This document shows, in pieces, positions 26,890 through 36,884 of a stretch of 64,000 bases of DNA. Positions within the stretch are counted from its first letter, which is position 1. Every line of letters begins with the position of its first letter. The translations under genes were made by a program, and so were the position numbers. The notes beneath the pieces were generated by a model. It had not been told where the DNA came from. It searched no databases and saw nothing but the letters and a program-made list of their open reading frames with translations. Source of the DNA: Enterovibrio norvegicus DSM 15893 (GTDB lineage Bacteria; Pseudomonadota; Gammaproteobacteria; Enterobacterales; Vibrionaceae); contig NZ_FOWR01000004.1 in assembly GCF_900115495.1 (NCBI RefSeq), positions 62,001 through 126,000 of the forward strand, given 5' to 3'.

Positions 26890-27159
26890 CCACCATCCTT
26901 CTTTGTGCTGCGTTATTCTCTGGCTATGGGACTAACGCAGCTTACATCGTCCATTTTTCTAACAAAACGTCCGTCCTTTGTTGTGTTTATCGTATTTCAC
27001 GCCTTTCGATTATTACCCACAGGTAAAAGTTCTTTTCAATTTTGATGGATTATCAAATCTCAGTAAAAGCCTAAAATGCGCCCCATCGAAACGCGAAACG
27101 GTGTTGACTCGTTTTGGCGGTTTCTTCCTGTTTAAGTCCAAACGAACTGAACACTGTAT

Positions 27160-27180
27160 TTTCAGGTTGTTTGGATATAT
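27160..27180 (+). repeat. Half-copy of the interspersed palindromic repeat
   Basis: The word TTCAGGTTGTTTGGATATAT at 27161-27180 matches the right arm of the repeat at 53897-53920 with one mismatch. No left arm is found upstream, so this is a degenerate half. It lies in the GFA-FrmA gap, which otherwise holds only the expected promoter of the dehydrogenase gene. Confidence 0.5.
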
Positions 27181-27235
27181 CGATGCAGACGTATTTAACC
27201 TGATTTGTTTTTAGTTCTGCTGCATGAATTATTGA

Positions 27236-28375
<1,140 letters not shown>

Positions 28376-28393
28376 TTCTCGTTCCAATACTCG

Positions 28394-28424
28394 AAAAACG
28401 GCCTTTATTCGAAGGCCGTTTTTT
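28394..28424. terminator. Terminator after frmA
   Basis: Symmetric stem AAAAACGGCCTT (28394-28405) and AAGGCCGTTTTT (28412-28423) with T run; works in the forward direction and possibly both. Confidence 0.85.
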
Positions 28425-28515
28425 GTTGTTGTCGGCCCTACAAGGTCAAGCGGTGAGCAGCATCGCTTTGTACATCAAGATTAACCATCAGCTCTACGCC
28501 TAACGGATATTCGTT

Positions 28516-29772
28516 ATGAACCGCAAATTACTCTCATCTCTTCCTGTTCAATTGCTTCTCGCCGGGATTGCGGCTTGGTGCTTTACGGCACTTTTACCTT
28601 CTGATAGTGCGTTTACTGACAGCGCGTTGTATTCCCTGATCGTTCTGGCAAAAACCACCTACATCGGCCTGCTCAAAATGGTTGTTGGTTTGGTGGTGAT
28701 GCTATCTCTGCTACAAGGCATTACCAGCATTGGTTCGACTGTTAAGTTAAAAGCACTCGGCATGAAAACGGTCGTGTTTTACTTCATGACGTCATTGCTG
28801 GCGATTTCTCTTGCGCTTGGGGTATCGCTTTCATTGCCTGAATGGCCAGCACTCATCGAGCCGTCATCCGTGGTTGTTCAACCGGGCGTTGAGTTGATCA
28901 GTGAAGCATCCAGCAGTGCGGGCTCGATTGCGACCAAGTTGTTTTCTATGGCGCTGGTCAACCCCGTTGATGCGCTTGCCAACACCAACTTGCTTGCGAT
29001 TGTCGTTTTCTCATTGATGTTGGGCATGGCATTGTTGGCAACCTTGCCACGCGAGCACGCGGTATTTGAAGTGATTTCAGGCCTCAACACCGCGGTGAAT
29101 TATGTAGTGTCTGGTATCATTCGACTCGCGCCACTTGCGGTATTCGCGATTGTTGTTGAGTTCACGCTGAATAGCGGGGATGCCCTGTTTGGACAACTTG
29201 CCTTATTTGCTTTGCTCGTCTTTGTGCTTACCGCGATACATGGCGGTATTGTATTGCCATTGATCGCGAGGCTGATGACGGGCATTCGGTTGGGTCAGCT
29301 CTTCAAGGCACTATCTGCACCGATGGCAATGGCATTCGCCACCTCTTCAAGCTCTGCGACATTGCCATTGTCGATGCAGGTTGCGGAAGAGGAGCTGGGT
29401 GTTTCTCAATCTACAAGCAGCATGGTGTTACCGCTGGGCGCGATCATGAACATGGATGGCACAGCCTTGTTTGAGGGTGTGGCTGCCATCTTCCTCGCTC
29501 AGTTGTATGGCATCGATTTAGGCACGAGTGGTTTGGTCATGATTTTTATTATGGCGATGGTGTCTTCCATCGGCGCGCCAGGTATGCCCTCGGGCTCGAT
29601 GTCAGGAATGCAATTGGTGCTACTTGCGGCGGGCATCCCCTTAGAAGCCATTGCTATATTGCTGATCATTGAACGCCCGCTTGATACTTTTCGGACGGCG
29701 GTGAATGTAGAGGGTGACTTGATTGCAGCCTTGGTCGTGGACAAATGGCAAGAAGGCAAGGCCACCGTTTAG
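28516..29772 (+). CDS. Dicarboxylate/amino acid:cation symporter (DAACS family)
   Basis: Inner-membrane symporter of 418 residues related to GltP, GltT and SstT-like carriers. About eight membrane helices and two re-entrant loops: the HP1 serine-rich loop AMAFATSSSSATLPLSM (about residue 271) and the TM7 motif GAIMNMDGTALFEG (NMDGT, about 309), then HP2 SSIGAPGMPSGSM (about 352). These residues bind the acidic substrate and Na+. It takes up glutamate, aspartate, serine or a C4-dicarboxylate; the exact substrate cannot be told. Its own transcript follows the frmA terminator. Confidence 0.9.
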   Translation: MNRKLLSSLPVQLLLAGIAAWCFTALLPSDSAFTDSALYSLIVLAKTTYIGLLKMVVGLVVMLSLLQGITSIGSTVKLKALGMKTVVFYFMTSLLAISLALGVSLSLPEWPALIEPSSVVVQPGVELISEASSSAGSIATKLFSMALVNPVDALANTNLLAIVVFSLMLGMALLATLPREHAVFEVISGLNTAVNYVVSGIIRLAPLAVFAIVVEFTLNSGDALFGQLALFALLVFVLTAIHGGIVLPLIARLMTGIRLGQLFKALSAPMAMAFATSSSSATLPLSMQVAEEELGVSQSTSSMVLPLGAIMNMDGTALFEGVAAIFLAQLYGIDLGTSGLVMIFIMAMVSSIGAPGMPSGSMSGMQLVLLAAGIPLEAIAILLIIERPLDTFRTAVNVEGDLIAALVVDKWQEGKATV

Positions 29773-29778
29773 AGACGT

Positions 29779-29822
29779 TATCTCACGCGTTGTTGGTGTG
29801 CATCCCGATAACGCGTGAGATA
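29779..29822. repeat. Long-armed inverted repeat after the symporter gene
   Basis: Perfect 13-base arms TATCTCACGCGTT (29779-29791) and AACGCGTGAGATA (29810-29822), spacer 18 bases, beginning 7 bases after the stop. No T run follows, so it may be an mRNA 3'-end structure rather than a classical terminator. Confidence 0.55.
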
Positions 29823-30373
29823 GATAGGTCTGCCATTGGAGATTTTTAATTACTGTTTTATTTACAATAGGTTAATTAAAATTTTATTGATTCGCATTGA
29901 AAAATAACTTTCTAATATATCCAGTGCAGTTACATACGAATATGCACTTTGTTTTGTTTGAAAAGTGCGTGTGATTTCAGGCTTTAATACGTTAAATCAG
30001 GAAATTAGGAGCATGACTTGATTAATGAAAATTTTGAAAGTTGACAATGAGTAGTTTGTATTAGCTTAATAATAACAAGGTGTTGAGTTGTGTATTGTAT
30101 GCTTAACACCTTGTCTGATTCTTAATGTACCTGGCTCTTTGTGTCTGTTTTTCTCAAAATGTGCAGTTGTAAATATATATGTGCCAATCCGACGTGTTTT
30201 CTATGCAACTCCAGCTCAAGTGTCTCTAATATAAAACAGATCTCATTAGATATTTAGCTTTGTAAATAAAGAGGGTTGTAATTTCAAACTCTCATAGCTA
30301 GCCTCTCACTAACTCGAGTTGTTTCGTCAATTCGCTAAAGCTTAAATGTAATAAAGTGAGTAAGGATCTGGTT
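29823..30373. other. AT-rich intergenic region
   Basis: About 550 AT-rich bases with no gene that I can support. One hairpin, ACAAGGTGTT (30075-30084) with AACACCTTGT (30105-30114), stands out and could end a small transcript. The last 100 bases probably carry the promoter of the next gene. Confidence 0.5.
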
Positions 30374-30904
30374 ATGAATATTGATTTCTTTTCGCTGAGC
30401 CAGGACGCTAGAACTTCATTACTGAATGCAGTCCATGCATTGAGTACATTAGGGACCTATTCGGAAGATCAAAATAGAACAGCAACTACACCTTTTTTAG
30501 ATACGATCAATGTGTCGCTTCTTTCCATTCAGATTGAAACGGCTAACTGGAACAATAAGCTCTATGAAATCATTCATTCAGAGATCCCATCCGGTTACTT
30601 TGATGAGGAAAGTGCACACGTACTCGTAGATGCGGATGCATTCTCTCGCAGTGCAGAAGAAATGTTGCGTATTCAATCTGAAGCGACGTTCAACTCAAAA
30701 GACATTAAATTGGCGACGGACGTGTTATCCGTTATCGGTCAGTTGAAAGTCGCGGTGTTCAAATTGCGCAAATCAATCGAGAACGTCATTAAACTCGAAA
30801 TGCGCATGCAAGGCGCCGAATCTGTCGATGAAGCCAGTTTTGATGCCATGGCAGACGCACTCACTTCTGTCAGAAAAAGCAAAACACCGACGGTTCTTCA
30901 TTAA
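30374..30904 (+). CDS. Hypothetical soluble helical protein
   Basis: Protein of 176 residues without signal peptide or membrane segments. It is mostly helical, with heptad-like runs such as KLATDVLSVIGQLKVAVFKL and KSIENVIKLEMRMQ in the C-terminal half. No known family recognised. AAGGA at 30362-30366 points to ATG 30374; a GTG at 30356 opens the frame but has no ribosome site. It is flanked by an AT-rich gap and a bidirectional terminator, so it is monocistronic, unless a short broken frame at 30927-31096 belonged to it. Confidence 0.6.
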   Translation: MNIDFFSLSQDARTSLLNAVHALSTLGTYSEDQNRTATTPFLDTINVSLLSIQIETANWNNKLYEIIHSEIPSGYFDEESAHVLVDADAFSRSAEEMLRIQSEATFNSKDIKLATDVLSVIGQLKVAVFKLRKSIENVIKLEMRMQGAESVDEASFDAMADALTSVRKSKTPTVLH

Positions 30905-31122
30905 TTTTTTGAAGGAACCGATTAACATGAGCGTTTCTCGCATCTGGCGAGGCGCTCTCGTTAATTCTTTAGTCTCTCAGCACTGGCTTACTCAAGTTCT
31001 GAATATTATGTGAACTTCGAAACAGGGCTGACATCGGAAAACATCACGTCAGCAATGAGCGTGATTAAAATGCAAACGGTGCAACAAACAAACTGATTTG
31101 CTGTTTTCGTCTTGATTAGACA

Positions 31123-31153
31123 CAAAAAAACGCCAGCAAATGCTGGCGTTTTT
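31123..31153. terminator. Bidirectional terminator
   Basis: Stem AAACGCCAGCA and TGCTGGCGTTT with A run before and T run after, between convergent genes (hypothetical protein and site-2 protease). Confidence 0.88.
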
Positions 31154-31174
31154 CATGTGCGCGTTCCGAAAGCG

Positions 31175-32311
31175 TTAGCTTTGCAGGATCATCAATGGCA
31201 GCGCCAGCATGTCATCACCTTTGGTCGCAAAGTAAATGATCACGCCAATCAATGACGCTACCGTCACCAAATACCATGCGGTACTGAATAGCTGCCCATA
31301 GCGGGTGAGCGGCAGTAGGTGAGAGTGGTGACGATACTTCCATTCAAACACAATCTCCGCACTACCTATCAACAGCAAGAAGCCGAGTAGGGCGAGCCCG
31401 AAGGTATAGCTAACAAACACACCGACTGCTGCGCCAGCTACACACGCAATCAAGCCTGCGATACTGTTCATCGAAAAGCTGATGCTTTTGAGTATGTGCC
31501 CTCCATCAAGCGGCAAGATGGGCAGTAAGTTAAACAGGTTCAACAGGGCGTTAAATGTCGCAATGCCTGCAAAGAAAATGTTGCCAGTGATCCAATAAGC
31601 CACCATGGCGGCTAACGACATAAACAAACCGAATGTCGGGCCCATGATAGAGATCACCACGTCTTGCCAGCGTGTGTTTATTTTTTCATCACTGAGTGCC
31701 GCGCCGCCGACGAACGGAATCAGATAGATTCCTTTGGTTTTCATGCCGAAGTATTTCATGGCGCGAATATGCCCATACTCGTGCACGACCAAACACGCGA
31801 TCAACGTGACGGCAAATTGCCAAGAAAAAAGCCATGAATAGGCAGCAACACTTGCACCGGCAAGCACCACTTTAATGACCTTGGCACTTTTGAATAGCTT
31901 CATGCCGAGAGACGCTAAACCAATCAGACTAAATTTTGTCTTGCCTTGCGGTTCAACTACCGGCGTTTGACGCTCGATGTCTTTTTCATCGCGAGAACCT
32001 GATTCCACCACTTCGTCGTTAACGGTAACGCGATAGTCGATCGTAAACGGCTGCCAGGTTACGGTGGAAGCGACGTTGACCGTTAAGATCAGTTCGTCTC
32101 TTGCGAGTTGAAACGAGTGAGTTTTTTCTTCTTCGCTGTCCGCACTTGCTGCCAATTGAGAGACAAGTTGATTATCCCAGTAAAGCGCTTGCCAACCTGC
32201 GAGCGAGCCTTCTAAGCGAAGCGGTTTGCCCAGGCAAGAAATATTGAATAATTCCAAAATGATGCAAAGAGTAGTGAGTGATGGCGCTAATGTACCAGTT
32301 TTTGCTTCCAC
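31175..32311 (-). CDS. Site-2 protease family (M50) membrane metalloprotease
   Basis: Intramembrane zinc protease. HEYGH within LVVHEYGHIRAMKYFG (about residue 178) gives two zinc ligands and the catalytic Glu; LLPILPLDGGHILK (about 264) supplies the Asp ligand in the family NxxPxxxxDG motif (here NLLPILPLDGG). Around five to six membrane segments surround these. The first 130 residues form a soluble, beta-rich domain (GWQALYWDNQLVSQL, LTVNVAS, FTIDYRVTVNDEVVE) that is unusual for M50. Start uncertain: GTG 32311 lacks a spaced ribosome site and TTG 32257 is an alternative. It lies 16 bases after malI on the same strand. Substrate unknown. Confidence 0.78.
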   Translation of the reverse strand: MEAKTGTLAPSLTTLCIILELFNISCLGKPLRLEGSLAGWQALYWDNQLVSQLAASADSEEEKTHSFQLARDELILTVNVASTVTWQPFTIDYRVTVNDEVVESGSRDEKDIERQTPVVEPQGKTKFSLIGLASLGMKLFKSAKVIKVVLAGASVAAYSWLFSWQFAVTLIACLVVHEYGHIRAMKYFGMKTKGIYLIPFVGGAALSDEKINTRWQDVVISIMGPTFGLFMSLAAMVAYWITGNIFFAGIATFNALLNLFNLLPILPLDGGHILKSISFSMNSIAGLIACVAGAAVGVFVSYTFGLALLGFLLLIGSAEIVFEWKYRHHSHLLPLTRYGQLFSTAWYLVTVASLIGVIIYFATKGDDMLALPLMILQS

Positions 32312-32326
32312 CTTACATCAGGCTGA

Positions 32327-33334
32327 CTACGCATTGGTGAGTGTGGGGGCAACAATGACTTTGCGCGGAATCGTGTCACTCTCCTCAAACTGCTCAATCA
32401 GGCGCTTCGCAGCCTGTCGGCCGATTTCCTTCGCATCGGAATTTACAAAAGTAATCGGCGGTTCGGTGAGTTCGGCGTCTTGTACCGCATCAAAGCCCAC
32501 GATGCTGAGTTGCTTGCCGATAAAAATGTCTTCCCCGACAGAGCGGCCCACGCGCGCGATGCCTTGAACCGCGCCCACTGCCGTTGACGAGTAATGGCAC
32601 AACACCGCGGTGATTTGCGGGTGCGTGGCTAACAAGGCTTGAACGGCATCGGCAGCAGGGGCTTGGCCTGCATCACATTCAATCACCCATTCTGGTTTGA
32701 GCGGCAAGCCAAATTGCATCAAGGTGCTGCAATAGCCACCAACACGTTCAGCACGACAAAGAGAGCTGCTTTTTCCGCCGACGTACGCAATGCGTCGATG
32801 GCCTTGATTGATCAGGTGCTCGGTCGCCATTTTGGCCGCGCTGGCGTTATCAGGGCCGACATAGTCAATCTGTTGATTCAATGATGCGCGGGAAATGCAC
32901 ACCATAGGTAATTTGTGCGCCTTTAATACATCAGCATTGACGTGCTGGTTTTCGTTGTTTGGACAAAACGCGATACCGCCGACGCCTTGGCGCGCCATGG
33001 TCAGCATGCAATGCTCGAACTTTTCGTCACTCTCGCCACTTTGTGCGAGGAAAACCATATAGCCTTGCTTTTCTGTTTCTTCGCAAAGCCCTGCAGCAAC
33101 TTGTGCGTAATACGGGTCACTGATGTCTTTTAAGATCAGCCCGATGATTTCGCTACTGTTGGAGCGAAGGTTAGCGGCAGATCGGTTCTTCACGTACCCC
33201 AGTGCTGCAACTGCGTTATTTACCTTTTCTATGGTGTCGGGCGAAATGCGCCCTTTGTTGCTAAGTACCATAGAGACAGTGGTAACAGAGACGCCAGCGT
33301 GTTCAGCCACTTCCGTGATGGTCACTTTTTTCAA
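32327..33334 (-). CDS. malI: LacI-family repressor MalI
   Basis: Repressor of 335 residues. The N-terminal helix-turn-helix is VTITEVAEHAGVSVTTVSMV, followed by LSNKGRISPDTIEKVNNAV; the sensor domain carries GGKSSSLCRAERVGGYCSTL, closely matching E. coli MalI. It faces malX-malY divergently as in E. coli, where MalI represses malXY. A GTG at 33373 opens the frame but would sit inside the MalI operator; TTG 33334 with AGGGA about 6 bases upstream starts the protein exactly before the HTH, so I prefer it. Inducer unknown. Confidence 0.88.
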   Translation of the reverse strand: MKKVTITEVAEHAGVSVTTVSMVLSNKGRISPDTIEKVNNAVAALGYVKNRSAANLRSNSSEIIGLILKDISDPYYAQVAAGLCEETEKQGYMVFLAQSGESDEKFEHCMLTMARQGVGGIAFCPNNENQHVNADVLKAHKLPMVCISRASLNQQIDYVGPDNASAAKMATEHLINQGHRRIAYVGGKSSSLCRAERVGGYCSTLMQFGLPLKPEWVIECDAGQAPAADAVQALLATHPQITAVLCHYSSTAVGAVQGIARVGRSVGEDIFIGKQLSIVGFDAVQDAELTEPPITFVNSDAKEIGRQAAKRLIEQFEESDTIPRKVIVAPTLTNA

Positions 33335-33355
33335 CAGATTCCCTTTTTCAGCATA

Positions 33356-33371
33356 GGTAAAACGTTTTATC
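33356..33371. promoter_or_regulatory. MalI operator, malI-proximal
   Basis: GGTAAAACGTTTTATC differs in one base from the MalI palindrome GATAAAACGTTTTATC. It lies 22 bases upstream of the proposed TTG start of malI and would give autoregulation. Confidence 0.75.
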
Positions 33372-33451
33372 ACTCAAGCATACGGTTATTTTCCCGTTTT
33401 TTAAAGCCGATCAAATTTGCTGACTATGCAATCATGCACAGATCACAAATG

Positions 33452-33475
33452 TTTTGATAAAACGTTTTATCAAAA
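33452..33475. promoter_or_regulatory. MalI operator, malX-proximal
   Basis: Perfect 24-base palindrome whose central 16 bases (33456-33471) are GATAAAACGTTTTATC, the MalI operator known from E. coli. It lies about 100 bases upstream of malX and is centred 100 bases from the first operator. Confidence 0.85.
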
Positions 33476-33572
33476 TTTTTCCTTCCCTATTATCCGCGTA
33501 GAAAACACATAGTCCTAACGATAGGGCTGTAACCAGCACAACTGTCATGTTTCTCAATTTCGGAGAGTGGTT

Positions 33573-35156
33573 ATGACGAACAAAGCAGCGACAAAATCCA
33601 CCATGTGGGAATTCCTACAAAGCCTTGGCAAAACCTTCATGCTGCCAGTGGCACTTCTTGCATTCTCAGGCATTTTATTGGGTGTGGGCAGTTCACTGTC
33701 GAGCTCAGCGATTCGCGAAGCGATCCCATTTTTAGATAACACCTTGCTTCAATACCTGTTTATGTGGATGACCAAGATTGGCTTGGTGGCATTCATTTAT
33801 CTGCCAGTGATGTTCGCGATTGCGATTCCACTGGGTCTGGCACGTGAAGAAAAAGGCGTGGCAGCATTCGCAGGTTTTGTGGGTTACGCAGCGTTCAACT
33901 TGGCGATTAACTTCTACCTGACTGTGGCAAATGTGCTGGGCGACCCTGCGGCGAGCAAAGCTTATGGCGTGAAGAGCATCATCGGCATTGAATCTATCGA
34001 CACAGGCATCTTGGGTGCGGTGTTGGTGGGTATTATTGTTGCCAAACTACACATACGCTTCTACAAATTCAAAATGCCTGATGCATTGGCATTCTTCGGC
34101 GGTGCGCGCTTTGTTCCTATCATTTCAGCCATCACGCTGGGTGTGGTTGGTGTGCTTATTCCTTTTGTTTGGCCTTACTTTGCTGCAGGCATCAACGGTA
34201 TCGGTAACTTGATTGCAAGTGCGGGTGCGTTTGGTCCAATGCTGTTTGGTACGGGTGAGCGTTTGCTTCTACCTATCGGTTTGCACCACATTCTTGTTGC
34301 GCTGGTTCGCTTTACTGAAGCGGGCGGCACCATGGCAGTGTGTGGCGAAACTGTGTCTGGCGCGTTGAACATCTTCTACTCAGAGCTTGCGTGTGCAGAA
34401 ACCAACGGCTTCACGCCAGAAGTCACGGCGTTCCTTTCACAAGGTAAGATGCCAGCTTTCCTTGGCGGTCTACCTGGTGCGGCGCTGGCAATGTACCACT
34501 GTGCAAAACCTGAAAACCGCTCAAAAATTAAAGCGCTGCTTATCTCGGGTGTGGTTGCATGTGTCGTGGGTGGTATCACTGAGCCGCTTGAATTCCTGTT
34601 CCTGTTCGTTGCGCCAGCGTTGTACTTCATTCACGCTATCTTGACGGGCCTTGGTTTCATGGTGATGGGCCTGCTGGACGTGACCATCGGTAATACCGAC
34701 GGCAATATCATCGACTTCTTGGTGTTCGGCGTGCTTCAAGGAACAGCAACGAAGTGGTACTTGGTGCCTGTGGTTGCAGCAGCTTGGTTCGCGGTTTACT
34801 ACGGTGTGTTCAAGTTCGCGATTTTGAAGTTCAACCTAAAAACGCCGGGCCGTGAAGTGGATACCGCAGAAGTGGATAGCGAGCTAGAAGCTGCATTCAT
34901 TAACGAATCAGGCAAAGGTGCAGCCATCCTGAAAGCACTAGGCGGTAAAGACAACATCACGTCTCTAGACAACTGTATTACTCGCCTTCGTCTGACGGTT
35001 GATAACATGGATTTGGTCGATGCAGACAAGCTAAAAGCTTACGGCGCGCTGGGTGTGGTGAAGCTCGATGCGCACAGCCTGCAAGTGGTTATCGGTACGC
35101 AAGTGCATTTGGTGAAGAATGAAATGCAAGCCCTGATGACAGCAACAGCGAGCTAA
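33573..35156 (+). CDS. malX: PTS maltose/glucose transporter subunit IICB (MalX)
   Basis: Phosphotransferase membrane protein of 527 residues, strongly like E. coli MalX. The IIC domain (about 1-430) begins WEFLQSLGKTFMLPVALLAF and contains GTGERLLLPIGLHHILVALV, GKMPAFLGGLPGAALAMYHC, GGITEPLEFLFLF and GNTDGNIIDFLVFG. The IIB domain (about 450-527) has the phosphocysteine in LDNCITRLRLTV. CGGAGAG at 33561-33567 sets ATG 33573 as start. It phosphorylates and imports a sugar using IIA from elsewhere. Repressed by MalI; followed by malY 121 bases later. Confidence 0.93.
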   Translation: MTNKAATKSTMWEFLQSLGKTFMLPVALLAFSGILLGVGSSLSSSAIREAIPFLDNTLLQYLFMWMTKIGLVAFIYLPVMFAIAIPLGLAREEKGVAAFAGFVGYAAFNLAINFYLTVANVLGDPAASKAYGVKSIIGIESIDTGILGAVLVGIIVAKLHIRFYKFKMPDALAFFGGARFVPIISAITLGVVGVLIPFVWPYFAAGINGIGNLIASAGAFGPMLFGTGERLLLPIGLHHILVALVRFTEAGGTMAVCGETVSGALNIFYSELACAETNGFTPEVTAFLSQGKMPAFLGGLPGAALAMYHCAKPENRSKIKALLISGVVACVVGGITEPLEFLFLFVAPALYFIHAILTGLGFMVMGLLDVTIGNTDGNIIDFLVFGVLQGTATKWYLVPVVAAAWFAVYYGVFKFAILKFNLKTPGREVDTAEVDSELEAAFINESGKGAAILKALGGKDNITSLDNCITRLRLTVDNMDLVDADKLKAYGALGVVKLDAHSLQVVIGTQVHLVKNEMQALMTATAS

Positions 35157-35277
35157 ATTAACGATTCCCCCACATGAAATCCCCGGTCTGATAGGTCTCT
35201 AACAGGCTGGGGTTTTTCAGTTTTATTCGTACAAAACACACCGTATTAAGACGGTGTGAGTTCGGAAGATACAAAGC

Positions 35278-36459
35278 ATGACCAAGACCTTTGATTTTGA
35301 CACCACGATTGACCGCATGGGCACGTACTGCACGCAGTGGGATTACGTGCAAGACCGCTTTGGGAAAGCTGGCTTGTTGCCATTTACCATTTCAGACATG
35401 GATTTCGGTGCACCAGAGGCTGTGGTTGAGGCGTTGAAAGCGCGCCTAGAGCACCCAGTGTTGGGTTACAGCCGTTGGAATCATGATGATTTTAAAGGCG
35501 CGATCGTGCGCTGGTATGCCTCTCGATTTAATGTCGAAGTGAATGCTGAACACATTGTTTACGGCCCCTCGGTGATTTATATCATCGCTAAATTGATTGA
35601 GAAATGGAGCCATGTCGTTGATGGCGTGGTATTCCAAACGCCTGCTTATGATGCCTTCGATAAGTTGGTTGAAGGGTCAGGTCGTCGCTGTATTCGTAAT
35701 CCGCTGATCAAAACCGATTCAGGGTGGGACGTGGATTGGACGCGTCTTGAAGAACAGCTTGCCCTGCCAGACACGACGATTTTCCTACTGTGCAGCCCTC
35801 ATAACCCAACGGGGCGTGTATGGCGTAAAGAGGAGCTTACCCGCATTGCAGCGCTGTGCGACAAACATGCGGTGGCGGTCATATCCGATGAAATCCACAT
35901 GGATGTCGCGTTTGAAGCCCACACGCCTTGGCAAGGCTTTGGCATGCAGACGCGTTGGGCGCTCGTCACGTCGGCCTCGAAGTCTTTCAACATTCCTGCC
36001 TTGAATGGGGCGTATGCGTTTATTCCTGATACGCAGTGCCGAGAGCATTACTTGTTCAAGTTAAAAGAGGTGGATGGTTTGTCGTCGCCTTCAATCATGG
36101 GCGTGTTGGGCATGATGGCGGCGTACGAGCAAGGCGAGCCTTGGTTGAATGCCTTGAACGACTATGTGCGAGAAAATCACACGTATGTCGCGTCACGCCT
36201 GAATACGGCGTTTCCTTCCGTGAATTACCGCACACCAGATGCAACGTACTTGGCGTGGATTGACCTGTCATCGTTGAACCTAGACATGGACAGATTGCAG
36301 CGCGACCTTATTGATTCGTTTAGCGTTGCCATCATGAATGGCAGTGTGTACGGCGACGCAGGGAAGGGCTATGTGCGTCTGAACTTGGGGTGTTCACGCT
36401 CGAAAGTCGAAGCCGGTGTTGATGCTTTGATTGGCGCGATCAGGCTTCAACAGCAATAG
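35278..36459 (+). CDS. malY: MalY: PLP-dependent cystathionine beta-lyase / maltose regulon modulator
   Basis: Fold type I aminotransferase-like enzyme of 393 residues. The PLP lysine is in TSASKSFNIPALNGAYA (about residue 233); LLCSPHNPTGRVW and ISDEIHMDVAF (about 197) are conserved cofactor contacts. The N-terminal TQWDYVQDRFGKAGLLPFTI and DMDF are typical of MalY/PatB. E. coli MalY cleaves cystathionine and also binds MalT to dampen the maltose regulon. It follows malX with a 121-base gap and ends at a terminator. The regulatory role here is inferred from homology. Confidence 0.92.
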   Translation: MTKTFDFDTTIDRMGTYCTQWDYVQDRFGKAGLLPFTISDMDFGAPEAVVEALKARLEHPVLGYSRWNHDDFKGAIVRWYASRFNVEVNAEHIVYGPSVIYIIAKLIEKWSHVVDGVVFQTPAYDAFDKLVEGSGRRCIRNPLIKTDSGWDVDWTRLEEQLALPDTTIFLLCSPHNPTGRVWRKEELTRIAALCDKHAVAVISDEIHMDVAFEAHTPWQGFGMQTRWALVTSASKSFNIPALNGAYAFIPDTQCREHYLFKLKEVDGLSSPSIMGVLGMMAAYEQGEPWLNALNDYVRENHTYVASRLNTAFPSVNYRTPDATYLAWIDLSSLNLDMDRLQRDLIDSFSVAIMNGSVYGDAGKGYVRLNLGCSRSKVEAGVDALIGAIRLQQQ

Positions 36460-36483
36460 CATTCGCGCAAACGAACAAAGAAA

Positions 36484-36517
36484 AACGCCATGCATCATGT
36501 GTGGCGTGCTTTTTTAA
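36484..36517 (+). terminator. Terminator after malY
   Basis: Stem ACGCCATGCA and TGTGTGGCGT (one G-T pair) followed by a T run. Confidence 0.75.
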
Positions 36518-36699
36518 ACTTTTCGCCATGTTGAGCTTCAAAAATCCTCTTTGTCTCTCTCTTCCTCGCAATAACAGATACCTGATTTACCATTGACATC
36601 AGGTTCTATGGACGGGGCTCAGACATGATAACCCTCTATTTCATAAGTGATCTCACCCTAATGTGAATATTGTCATTTAATTGATATTAATTTATCAAA

Positions 36700-36714
36700 T
36701 GATAATTGTTTTCA
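36700..36714. promoter_or_regulatory. Possible Fur-box-like site upstream of the FG-GAP gene
   Basis: TGATAATTGTTTTCA fits the 7-1-7 inverted Fur pattern TGATAAT-N-ATTATCA in 12 of 14 positions. A TATAAACT -10-like element follows at 36721. It lies about 170 bases before the secreted protein gene, in an AT-rich 425-base gap that otherwise holds only the malY terminator. Weak, position-based evidence. Confidence 0.3.
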
Positions 36715-36884
36715 TATTCATATAAACTATGGTCGCATAGTCGAGATGTGCATATGCTCGGTTTGTTCGGGCTTTGTATGTTTATTTTCTCTTTCTCGCC
36801 TTTGAAAAACGCAGTTTTGTTTTGGTGTTACCGGTAATGAGGAGTAACTCGATATCTCAATTCTTACAATTTGAAGGGAATGAA

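Noticed and set aside
26978-27214. 78-codon frame between the GFA and frmA genes
   Set aside because: It overlaps the frmA promoter region and the half-repeat; no coding features.
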